Assembly: GCA_012516295.1 (NCBI GenBank)
Contig: JAAYWU010000210.1
Span: forward strand, 1 to 5,192
Direction: 5' to 3'
DNA: 5,192 nucleotides
Source of the DNA: Clostridiales bacterium
Lineage (GTDB): Bacteria > Bacillota > Clostridia > Oscillospirales > Acutalibacteraceae
The position numbers were made by a program, and so were the translations under genes. Every line of letters begins with the position of its first letter. The stretch's first letter is position 1. A model generated the notes under the pieces. That model made no database searches and was not told where the DNA came from. It was given only the letters and a program-made list of their open reading frames with translations. This document shows positions 1-5,192 of this stretch, piece after piece.

Positions 1-1
1 A

Positions 2-250
2 AACTTCATGACATTCGGCACCATCTTTGTCTTGCGCCGCAAAAAAGGATATGACCCGCTGTGGAAAATGCCCTGCGGCTATCTGATGGCTAGCATCGCA
101 ATGTTTATGACCGGAACGCTGATCATTTCCACTTTCCTGTGGGCACCTATCCCCGGTTTAATCTGCGCAGCACTGGTTGTTGTAACCGGTTTGCCGGTCT
201 TTTATTACTGGGATAAAAAAAATAACGCTTCGACAGAAAAGGCCGAATAA
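2..250 (+). CDS. frlA: APC-family amino acid permease, C-terminal part; FrlA-like fructoselysine/psicoselysine transporter (5' end outside window)
   Basis: The frame is open from the window edge (Asn-Phe before the first Met at 8) to TAA at 248-250, so about 82 C-terminal residues are visible. Two hydrophobic stretches are seen, roughly GYLMASIAMFMTGTLIISTF and PGLICAALVVVTGLPVFYYW. They match the last two transmembrane helices of a 12-helix APC transporter and are followed by a charged cytoplasmic tail (DKKNNASTEKAE). The segment LWKMPCG before the first helix is the usual APC loop. The WAPIPGLICA...VTGLP stretch closely resembles, from memory, the C-terminus of E. coli FrlA, which imports Amadori products such as fructoselysine. 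The frlD gene 0.9 kb downstream supports this. A terminator follows directly, so this gene probably ends an upstream transcript. Membership in the APC family is fairly secure. The FrlA substrate rests on partial similarity and context. Confidence 0.8.
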   Translation, partial: NFMTFGTIFVLRRKKGYDPLWKMPCGYLMASIAMFMTGTLIISTFLWAPIPGLICAALVVVTGLPVFYYWDKKNNASTEKAE

Positions 251-268
251 GCTTTATCGTAAACGATT

Positions 269-307
269 CCCCCTATGCTTGAAGAAATTTCCAAGTATAG
301 GGGGTTT
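269..307 (+). terminator. Intrinsic terminator after the permease gene
   Basis: A 13-bp stem pairs CCCCCTATGCTTG (269-281) with CAAGTATAGGGGG (292-304), with one G-U pair and a 10-nt loop. The following T-run is short (TTT at 305-307), so termination may be incomplete. It lies 18 bp after the permease stop codon and before the next promoter, which fits the end of the upstream transcript. Confidence 0.75.
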
Positions 308-336
308 CGGAAAATGTACAGGCATTCATTTTTTTC

Positions 337-365
337 TTCCCAAATCGCTGTAAAAGTGGTATAAT
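337..365 (+). promoter_or_regulatory. Probable sigma-A-type promoter for the regulator-frlD transcript
   Basis: A perfect -10 box TATAAT (360-365) is preceded by TG one base upstream (TGG at 357-359), an extended -10. A weaker -35 candidate TTCCCA (337-342, 4 of 6 consensus bases) sits 17 bp upstream, next to a run of seven T at 329-335. The expected start point is near 371-373, giving a leader of about 70 nt before the regulator start at 443. The -10 is strong evidence; the -35 is not. Confidence 0.7.
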
Positions 366-426
366 TTGTAAAGTAATATATGTACCAAATCGAATACTAC
401 GAAATTATATATTTATACCATATCGA
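340..426 (+). promoter_or_regulatory. Candidate regulator-binding region: inverted and direct repeats over promoter and leader
   Basis: An 8-bp perfect inverted repeat, TGGTATAA (357-364) and TTATACCA (413-420), has one arm on the -10 box and the other 22 bp before the regulator start. A partial copy of the second arm, TACCA, is at 383-387. A direct repeat CCAAATCG occurs at 340-347 (overlapping the -35) and 385-392, with CCATATCG at 418-425. The two downstream copies extend to TACCAwATCGA at 383-393 and 416-426, 33 bp apart, close to three helical turns. GntR/HutC regulators bind short inverted repeats, often in their own promoters, so autoregulation is plausible. The region is A+T-rich and some repeats could be chance. 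Confidence 0.4.
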
Positions 427-429
427 TTT

Positions 430-435
430 AGGAGG
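430..435 (+). promoter_or_regulatory. Ribosome binding site that fixes the start at 443
   Basis: AGGAGG lies 7 nt before ATG 443. An in-frame ATG at 380 would add 21 residues rich in Tyr and Ile but has no such site and lies at the predicted start of the transcript, so 443 is preferred. Confidence 0.85.
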
Positions 436-442
436 AAATTCC

Positions 443-1165
443 ATGACCAGCGAGTTTCGCAGCCGTCCCAGAGACGAAGCTGCAGAAAAAATTGAATGCT
501 ATATCATTGAACATAAACTTCCGCCCCATTCCAAGCTGCCTTCCGAACGTGATATGTGCAAAATGTGGAATTTTAACCGTACAACGCTGCGAAGCGCGAT
601 TGAACGGTTGATTACAGAAGGAAAGCTGTATCATCGGAAAGGCTCCGGCACCTTTACGGCCAGCCCCAAGCTGGTTCGTAACCTGCAGGATTTGAAACCC
701 TTTTCCAACGTCGTGGCAGAAGCGGGTAAAAAGCTTACTACGCAGGTGATTTCCACTCTTGTAATCGAAAGCAACAAGCAGATTACAAAAATGCTGCACC
801 TGCCCCTGGGGCATAAAGTTTACGAACTGACCCGCCTGCGCATTGTGGACGGGGAACCCCTGATTATTGAAACCTGTTATGTGGACTTTGAGCGGTTTCC
901 TGACCTGATCCATCACGATTTCGGTCAGGAATCCTTTTACGGGGTATTGGAAAACGATTACGGCGTCTGCATTGTAAAAGGCGAGGAAAAAATCGCAGTT
1001 ACCTATACGACCCCCGAAGAGTCCGAATACCTGAAAATTGAGGAAGGATCCCCCGTCTTTTTACTGACAGGGGTGGTAAAAGACGAAGAGGATGTCCCGA
1101 TAGAATATTTTAAATCGGTTGTAAGGGCAGACTCGGTTCGTTTTGCGAGTGTGCTCACCCGATAG
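443..1165 (+). CDS. GntR-family (HutC/FarR subfamily) transcriptional regulator with UTRA domain; candidate FrlR
   Basis: This 240-residue protein has the standard two-domain layout of HutC-type GntR repressors. The N-terminal winged helix spans about residues 8-72: LPSERDM at 32-38, a recognition helix around RTTLRSAIERL (46-56), and the wing RKGSGTFT (65-72). A UTRA ligand-binding domain spans about 95-236, with the typical YELTRLRIVDGEPLIIETCY strand pair and a C-terminal SPVFLL...IEYFKSVVRAD section. Members bind DNA as dimers and are released by a sugar or sugar-phosphate effector. The start is set by AGGAGG at 430-435. The stop is 15 bp before frlD, so the two genes are almost certainly co-transcribed and fructoselysine or its 6-phosphate is a reasonable effector. 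A second UTRA regulator at 2101 makes it uncertain which is the functional FrlR, so no symbol is given. The family is certain; the target and ligand are inferred. Confidence 0.93.
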   Translation: MTSEFRSRPRDEAAEKIECYIIEHKLPPHSKLPSERDMCKMWNFNRTTLRSAIERLITEGKLYHRKGSGTFTASPKLVRNLQDLKPFSNVVAEAGKKLTTQVISTLVIESNKQITKMLHLPLGHKVYELTRLRIVDGEPLIIETCYVDFERFPDLIHHDFGQESFYGVLENDYGVCIVKGEEKIAVTYTTPEESEYLKIEEGSPVFLLTGVVKDEEDVPIEYFKSVVRADSVRFASVLTR

Positions 1166-1180
1166 ATTGGAGCATGTAAA

Positions 1181-1965
1181 ATGAAAATAGCAGCAGTCGG
1201 CGACAACTGTATGGATGTTTATGAGAATTTAGGGAAAGCATTTCCGGGCGGCAACCCTGTAAATGTGGCTGTTTATTCGGTTCGCCTTGGCGGCGAGGCC
1301 TCTTACACCGGCGTAGTCGGCAACGATAAATACGGTAAAATCATGATCGATGCGTTGAACGCCAAGGGCGTAGACACATCTCACGTAAAAGTACTGCCGG
1401 GAAACACCGCGATTACGCAGGTAGAACTGGTTGACGGTGAGCGTGTGTTCGGCGATTATGACGAAGGCGTTTGGCCCAGTTCAAGCTTTCCGACGAGGAT
1501 ATCGAATTTCTCTGCAGCCAGGACATGGTCGTTACCGGGCTGTGGGGCAAGATTGAAAACGACCTGTATAAAATCAAGGCAAAAGGAACCCCAATCGCCT
1601 TTGATTTTGCAAATAAACTGGACGACCCCGTCATTGAAAAGGCAATCTATCATGTCGATTACGCGTTCTTTGCTTCCGATGACGGCGACACGGAATTTAT
1701 CCGCGATTATATGAAAAAAATGCACGCGAAGGGGCCGAAAATCGTAACCGTCACTTTAGGGGACAAGGGCAGCATTGCCTATGACGGCGAGAAATTCACC
1801 ACCTTCGGGATTGTACCCTGCGACGTAAAAGATACGATGGGCGCGGGTGACAGCTATATTGCCGGTTTCCTGAGGGGAATTCTTCAGGGAAAAGAACTGA
1901 AAGAATGCATGCACATGGGCGCGGCCAACAGCAGCGTAACTTTGCAATACAACGGCGCATGGTAA
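1181..1965 (+). pseudogene. frlD: Fructoselysine 6-kinase (PfkB/ribokinase family), interrupted by a single-base frameshift
   Basis: FrlD phosphorylates fructoselysine on O6 before FrlB splits it into lysine and glucose 6-phosphate. The N-terminal part (1181-1471, 97 residues) carries GDN at 7-9 and the FPGGNPVNVAVY substrate-binding motif at 21-32, and ends in VFGDYDEGV. The homologous sequence then continues in another frame from 1471 (MAQFKLSDEDIEFL...) to TAA at 1965. It includes TLGDKGS (192-198 in the joined protein) and the PfkB signature DTMGAGDSY with catalytic Asp at 224, ending YNGAW. The joined protein is 261 residues, which from memory equals E. coli FrlD, and it resembles it throughout, including EGVMA across the break. 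GTTTGGCC at 1469-1476 reads correctly as GTT-ATG-GCC if one A is restored. GGAG at 1169-1172, 8 nt before ATG 1181, sets the start. As written, translation ends at 1714 after about 80 unrelated residues, with no catalytic half. Identity is secure; true mutation versus sequencing error is open. Confidence 0.9.
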
Positions 1966-2033
1966 TCTTTCGGTAATAATTTCAAATTGGAAAGAAAGCA
2001 ATAATTCTTCTCTCCAGCCTTGGCGGGAAAACG

Positions 2034-2043
2034 GAATCGATTC
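2034..2043. repeat. 10-bp palindrome GAATCGATTC in the gap before the second regulator
   Basis: This perfect palindrome lies in the 135-bp gap between frlD and the second regulator, 58 bp before its start. AATCGATTCTAC here (2035-2046) resembles AATCGAATACTAC at 388-400 in the leader of the first regulator. It could be an operator half-site shared by both transcripts. No clear terminator is seen in this gap, and the only promoter candidate is weak (TATTAT at 2067-2072 without a good -35), so read-through from frlD is possible. Confidence 0.3.
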
Positions 2044-2085
2044 TACAGTATTTCGGAATTGCTATCTATTATGATTCGTTGAAAG

Positions 2086-2091
2086 AAGGAG
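2086..2091 (+). promoter_or_regulatory. Ribosome binding site that fixes the start at 2101
   Basis: AAGGAG ends 9 nt before ATG 2101. The in-frame TTG at 2092 is directly adjacent to this site and therefore cannot use it, so ATG 2101 is the start. Confidence 0.8.
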
Positions 2092-2100
2092 TTGGCAAAA

Positions 2101-2835
2101 ATGAGTGTGACGGAAGAAAAAATCAGTTATCAGTCCCCTATTTATTTGCAGCTGCGGGAGGTTGTCCGCACGAAAATTGAAGACGGGGAATATCTGCCCG
2201 GCACCGCCATTCCCTCCGAAAATGAATTGGCCGAAACATACGGTATCAACCGGCTGACCGTTCGCAACGCCATTGACGCACTTGTTCACGAGGGACTGTT
2301 GAAACGGGTGCAGGGCAAGGGTGTTTATGTCATGGGCGCGAAGGTTGAACGCGACCTGGAAACGCTGGGCGGATTTACGCAAACCATGCGTTCCAAAAAC
2401 ACCCATCCCACCACAAGGGTTTTGACAAAGGCGCTGCGGGACGCCGGCGGCAAATACAGCCTGATATTCGGGATTAAGCCGGAAGATAAGCTGTACTACA
2501 TCAAGCGTATCTGTTACGCGGACAACGAATCGATCTCCATAGAGGAAATTTTGATCCCGCAGTACATTGTGCCGAAGTTGGAGGGAATTGATCTCTCCGT
2601 CTTCGGGATTTATGAGGTATATGATTTTTACGGAGTGAATCTCAAACGCGCCTACCAGACGCTGGACCTTGCCAAGCTGGAGCCAAAGGACGCGCGAATG
2701 ATGGGTATTGATGCGTCGGAGCCGGTCTTTTTATTTAAATGCACCAGCTACGACGATAAAAACCGCGTAATTGAATTTACCCGCACTTATACACGAAGCG
2801 ATAAATGCAATTTTTACGTACACTTCTATAAATAA
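2101..2835 (+). CDS. Second GntR-family (HutC subfamily) regulator with UTRA domain
   Basis: This 244-residue protein has the same architecture as the regulator at 443 but is clearly a different sequence. Its winged helix includes PIYLQLREVVRTKIEDGEY (13-31), the conserved PGTAIPSENELAETYGINR (33-51), recognition-helix residues LTVRNAIDALVHEGLL (52-67) and the wing VQGKGVYV (70-77). A UTRA domain follows (about 90-240) with the strand pair LYYIKRICYADNESISIEE and C-terminal EPVFLFKCTSYDDKNRVIEF. The start choice rests on AAGGAG at 2086-2091. The esterase remnant begins 19 bp after its stop with its own binding site, and an FGGY kinase follows, so this regulator probably heads or belongs to that module. 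It may instead respond to an Amadori compound, since FrlR proteins are of this type too. The family is certain; the effector and operator are unknown. Confidence 0.93.
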   Translation: MSVTEEKISYQSPIYLQLREVVRTKIEDGEYLPGTAIPSENELAETYGINRLTVRNAIDALVHEGLLKRVQGKGVYVMGAKVERDLETLGGFTQTMRSKNTHPTTRVLTKALRDAGGKYSLIFGIKPEDKLYYIKRICYADNESISIEEILIPQYIVPKLEGIDLSVFGIYEVYDFYGVNLKRAYQTLDLAKLEPKDARMMGIDASEPVFLFKCTSYDDKNRVIEFTRTYTRSDKCNFYVHFYK

Positions 2836-2854
2836 GATTACAGGAGATACGGGT

Positions 2855-3154
2855 GTGGCAAGCTTGAACGGCGATATTTATTCCAAAGCCTGCGTATGAC
2901 AAGCCGGCTGAATATAATCTTTCCGGACCTGTCCAATGATGTAACCCCGAAGCTCGGCGGCTATGCCCGAGGTTCAGCGCAACTTCTATTTTGATACGCG
3001 CTACGGTCCTAAATTTTTTACATATGGTGCGGATGAACTTCCGGAAATCTGCGGACGCTGGTTTCGTCTTCCGCAGGAGCGGGAAAAGACGTTTATTCAG
3101 CGCGCTTTTCAGTTCTTTCTGCTTATGGATTTGCAAAACAGCCCGATTTATTGA
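2855..3154 (+). pseudogene. Remnant of an alpha/beta-hydrolase esterase (EstA tributyrin-esterase / esterase D-like) with internal deletions
   Basis: No intact frame exists, but three pieces read as one family. From GTG 2855 (AGGAG at 2842-2846, 8 nt upstream) the start MASLNGDIYSKA is lost at about 2890, where GCCTGCGTATGA would read ALRMT if one base were restored. The next frame (about 2890-2960) gives MTSRLNIIFPDLSNDVTPK, the usual N-terminal strand of these esterases. The third (2963-3154) gives MPEVQRNFYFDTRYG, KFFTYGADELPEIC and REKTFI, which match the family pattern VMPEVxRSFYxDMxYG...YFTYxxEELPxIC...REDxFI as I know it. The oxyanion/HG-loop section expected before MPEV is missing. 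After TFI the text jumps to QRAFQFF, like the C-terminal IQRxLxF helix, so the GxSxGG nucleophile and most of the catalytic core are gone. About 100 residues remain of an expected 250-270. Such a product cannot be an active serine hydrolase. The assignment comes from motif memory, not a search. Confidence 0.72.
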
Positions 3155-3219
3155 TTACCGGATTTTCAACCCCTTCCCTTTCCTCTTTGCTATTGAATGC
3201 CACACCAAAACTGATAAAA

Positions 3220-3224
3220 AGAGG
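3220..3224 (+). promoter_or_regulatory. Ribosome binding site that fixes the FGGY kinase start at 3232
   Basis: AGAGG, preceded by an A-run, lies 7 nt before ATG 3232. The frame is open further upstream, to about 3151, but that part has no Met and no kinase homology. The FGGY N-terminal strand begins a few residues after Met 3232. Confidence 0.75.
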
Positions 3225-3231
3225 TATAGAA

Positions 3232-4749
3232 ATGAACAAAACATATTTTATGGGAATTGACACCGGAACTTTTGAAAGCAAAGGTGTAATTATCGATAAT
3301 GAATGCAATGTAATCGCAACCCACGCCGCAGCACACGGTATGGAAAATCCAAAACCGAACTACTTTGAGCATGACGCCGACAAGGTATGGTGGCATGATT
3401 TCTGCCTGATTAGCAACGCGCTTTTGCAGAAAAGCGGCATAGACCCGAAGGATATTCGGGCGATTGGCGCAAGCGCGCTGGGCGCAGACTGCCTGCCTGT
3501 TGACAAGGATTGCAACCCGTTGCGCAAAGCAATTTTATACGGCATTGACGCACGGGCCACCAAAGAAATGGAATGGCTGACGGAGTACTACGGCGAAGAC
3601 CAGATTAAAGCATGGTACGGCCGCCCGCTCTGCTCTTCCGACGTTATGCCGAAAATCCTCTGGATTAAGAATAATGAGCCGGAAGTTTACGCAAAAGCCC
3701 ATAAATTCCTGACCGGCTCCAGCTTTATAACCGCGAAGCTCACCGGTAAATTTACTGTAGACCGTTTTCTTGGCCTTGCCAGCTTTAATCCGCTCTATCA
3801 TTCGGACGGCACACCGAATCCGGAAACCTGCAAGCCGATCTGCCGCCCGGACCAGCTGGCAGATGTGATGAATACCGTAGATATCGCCGGTCACGTTACG
3901 GCAAAGGCCGCAAAGGAAACCGGGCTTGCCGAAGGAACCCCCGTTATCGTCGGAACGGACGATTCAGGCGCTGAGGCAATCAGCACCGGCGTTCTGCAGC
4001 CCGGGGATATGATGTTACAGTTCGGCTCCTCCATTTACATGATTCTCTGTACGGACAAACTGGTGAACGACGACCGCATCTGGCGCGAAGAATTCATCGT
4101 TCCGGGTACCTTTGACGTTTCCGCCGGCACAAACGCGGCCGGTACGCTGACGCGCTGGTATCGGGATAATATCTTTACCGACTGCCTTGAAGCGGAAAAG
4201 GAAACAGGCGTAATTGCGTATTCATCCATGATGGAAGGCATCGACAAAATTCCGATCGGATGCGACGGATTAATTACCCTGCCCTATTTTGCAGGCGAGC
4301 GTACGCCAATCAATGACCCGCTTGCGAAGGGGATGCTGTTTGGTCTTACCCTTTCGCATACGAGGCAGCATATGTACCGCTCCGCGCTGGAAGCCGTGGG
4401 TTACTCTATTAACCAGCACTTTAAAATTTTTGAAGAAGACAAAGTCCGGATTAATAAAATAATGGCTGTCGGCGGCGGAACAAAAAATCCGGGCTGGATG
4501 CAGATTGTCGCGGATATTACCGGCAAGACAATCGCAACCGCCGGCGTGACCATCGGCGCCAGCTTCGGCGATGCCATGATGGCCGCCATGGGTATCCATT
4601 ACTTTGACAGTTTTGCTGATTTGGCAAAGAAAATCAAGCCCGGCATTACTTATACGCCGAATATGGAAAATCATGAAAAATATAAAAAATATCAAAAGCT
4701 GTTTGATGAATTGTATCTTGCAACCAAAGATTTGATGCATCAGTTATAA
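3232..4749 (+). CDS. FGGY-family carbohydrate kinase, xylulokinase-like, substrate unknown
   Basis: This 505-residue protein has the usual length for the family and both actin-like FGGY domains. The N-terminal phosphate-binding strand is FMGIDTGTFESKG (6-18). A first-signature-like segment PKILWIKNN lies at 140-148. GTDDSGAEA (241-249) holds the expected catalytic base, Asp244 by alignment to the xylulokinase GGGD motif. The ATP-domain sequence LQFGSS follows, then PYFAGERTP and GLTLSHTRQHMYRSALEAVGY. The second FGGY signature GGGTKNPGWMQIVADITGK is at 414-432. All key elements are present, so it should be an active ATP-dependent sugar kinase acting on a ketose or polyol in the cytoplasm. It follows a GntR regulator and a dead esterase, which hints at use of an acylated sugar. 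It also neighbours frlD, so a role alongside Amadori-product use is possible. Xylulose is only the default guess. Confidence 0.93.
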   Translation: MNKTYFMGIDTGTFESKGVIIDNECNVIATHAAAHGMENPKPNYFEHDADKVWWHDFCLISNALLQKSGIDPKDIRAIGASALGADCLPVDKDCNPLRKAILYGIDARATKEMEWLTEYYGEDQIKAWYGRPLCSSDVMPKILWIKNNEPEVYAKAHKFLTGSSFITAKLTGKFTVDRFLGLASFNPLYHSDGTPNPETCKPICRPDQLADVMNTVDIAGHVTAKAAKETGLAEGTPVIVGTDDSGAEAISTGVLQPGDMMLQFGSSIYMILCTDKLVNDDRIWREEFIVPGTFDVSAGTNAAGTLTRWYRDNIFTDCLEAEKETGVIAYSSMMEGIDKIPIGCDGLITLPYFAGERTPINDPLAKGMLFGLTLSHTRQHMYRSALEAVGYSINQHFKIFEEDKVRINKIMAVGGGTKNPGWMQIVADITGKTIATAGVTIGASFGDAMMAAMGIHYFDSFADLAKKIKPGITYTPNMENHEKYKKYQKLFDELYLATKDLMHQL

Positions 4750-4913
4750 GCTTTTCGCTCTGGCCACCCGTCAGACCCAGTATGGGTAAGGGCTTCAAGA
4801 GCAAACGCGGCGCTCAACAATCCTCCGAATAAGAGAAAGCACCAAACCGCTCATCGGAGCAATTCCTTTACTGCTTCCAATAACGAATAAAACCGGATTG
4901 CCCGTCATCCATG

Positions 4914-4949
4914 AAACCCGCATGAACTGCATCATGTTCATGCGGGTTT
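4914..4949. terminator. Bidirectional intrinsic terminator between convergent genes
   Basis: A perfect 14-bp stem pairs AAACCCGCATGAAC (4914-4927) with GTTCATGCGGGTTT (4936-4949) around an 8-nt loop. It is followed by T and CTCTTT on the plus strand and gives a T-run on the minus strand as well. It lies 164 bp after the kinase stop and 14 bp after the stop of the leftward gene, so it can end both transcripts. Confidence 0.9.
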
Positions 4950-4963
4950 TCTCTTTGGATAAC

Positions 4964-5191
4964 TTATAAATACGGCCGTATGTCAACGGAAAGCTGTTCC
5001 TCTGACCGGATGAGCTTTTTCGTAATATCTTTCACTTGTTCGTCCGCCGCTTTATATTCATTCAAATAACGGCTCAATGATTTCACGCCCATATTGCAGC
5101 CTTCGGTAATTAAATCCGCTGCGGTCTGATCCGTCGGATTCAAGGCTAGCTTTGCGTTGGTTTTTATCCAAGACATTCCTTTTGCCAGCGA
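4964..5191 (-). CDS. Small helical protein, C-terminal part, possibly ferritin-like (5' end outside window)
   Basis: On the minus strand the frame is open from the window edge (Ser-Leu-Ala-Lys-Gly before Met at 5176) to TAA at 4964-4966, so 75 or so residues are visible and the true start probably lies beyond 5192. GGA lies directly against the ATG at 5176 with no spacing, which argues against a start there. The text AADLITEGCNMGVKSLSRYL and DEQVKDITKKLIRSEEQLSV forms two amphipathic helices and ends in DIRPYL. The pattern of a Met-Gly-Val turn followed by a final KLxxxEE helix resembles the C-terminal half of small four-helix, ferritin-like hypothetical proteins common in Clostridia, as far as I recall. 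No metal-binding set can be confirmed from this fragment. It is transcribed toward the kinase, shares its terminator and has no evident link to the sugar genes. Confidence 0.7.
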   Translation of the reverse strand, partial: SLAKGMSWIKTNAKLALNPTDQTAADLITEGCNMGVKSLSRYLNEYKAADEQVKDITKKLIRSEEQLSVDIRPYL

Positions 5192-5192
5192 A

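Noticed and set aside
380..442. N-terminal extension of the first regulator from ATG 380
   Set aside because: It has no ribosome binding site, starts about at the predicted transcript start, and encodes low-complexity Tyr/Ile-rich sequence outside the GntR fold. AGGAGG at 430-435 points to 443.
308..442. Riboswitch in the leader before the first regulator
   Set aside because: The transcribed leader is only about 70 nt and A+T-rich, with no recognised aptamer core and no terminator or anti-terminator pair; protein-binding repeats explain it better.
428..916. Long antisense ORFs opposite the first regulator and opposite the FGGY kinase (e.g. 4270-4740)
   Set aside because: They lie fully inside well-supported genes on the other strand, resemble no family, and are explained by codon composition of the real genes.
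1463..1480. Programmed -1 frameshift or internal re-start in frlD
   Set aside because: No X-XXY-YYZ slippery heptamer or downstream stimulatory hairpin was seen. The TTG at 1471 has an AAGG only 3 nt upstream, too close to use. Restoring one A gives the expected Met codon, so an indel is simpler.
2855..2994. Two tiny ATGA-overlapping ORFs (GTG 2855-2899 and ATG 2896-2994) as translationally coupled small proteins
   Set aside because: Their translations and the next segment line up as consecutive parts of one esterase with a lost base, which explains the overlap without new genes.
4775..4787. Small hairpin ACCCA-GTA-TGGGT after the kinase as a terminator
   Set aside because: The stem is only 5 bp with a 3-nt loop and no T-run; the strong terminator is at 4914-4949.
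4795..4986. Minus-strand ORF of 63 codons running through the terminator
   Set aside because: It crosses the perfect hairpin and overlaps the end of the leftward gene, has no recognisable domain, and shows no convincing ribosome binding site.

Overview
The window looks like part of the chromosome of a Gram-positive anaerobe of the Bacillota, probably class Clostridia. This is inferred from strong AGGAGG-type ribosome binding sites, a moderate base composition, protein relatives that I recognise from gut Clostridia, and the catabolic gene mix. No rRNA, tRNA, CRISPR or insertion sequence is visible.

Layout. At 2-250 is the C-terminus of an APC-family permease that resembles FrlA, the fructoselysine/psicoselysine transporter. 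It is followed by an intrinsic terminator at 269-307. A new promoter with an extended -10 (337-365) and a repeat-rich leader then drive a GntR/HutC-type regulator (443-1165), followed 15 bp later by a fructoselysine 6-kinase gene (frlD, 1181-1965). The frlD reading frame is broken by one missing base at about 1471/1472. A second GntR/HutC regulator (2101-2835) comes next. After it lie the remains of an alpha/beta-hydrolase esterase gene (2855-3154), reduced by a frameshift and two internal deletions, and then an intact FGGY-family carbohydrate kinase (3232-4749). A perfect bidirectional hairpin terminator (4914-4949) separates this rightward block from a leftward gene (4964-5191) for the C-terminal part of a small helical, possibly ferritin-like protein.

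How the genes fit together. FrlA-like import followed by FrlD phosphorylation is the entry to Amadori-product (fructoselysine) catabolism. The FrlB deglycase and FrlC epimerase are not in the window; frlB and frlC could lie upstream of position 1. The second block (regulator, esterase, sugar kinase) could be a separate small sugar module, for example deacylation of an acylated sugar followed by phosphorylation, but its esterase is lost. The window therefore shows a catabolic locus with two dead or damaged genes beside intact regulators and an intact kinase. This suggests erosion or recent specialisation, or, for frlD alone, a sequencing error.

I found no convincing wholly new system. The points most worth checking are the frlD frameshift, the esterase remnant, the paired GntR regulators with candidate operators, and the unknown substrate of the FGGY kinase.
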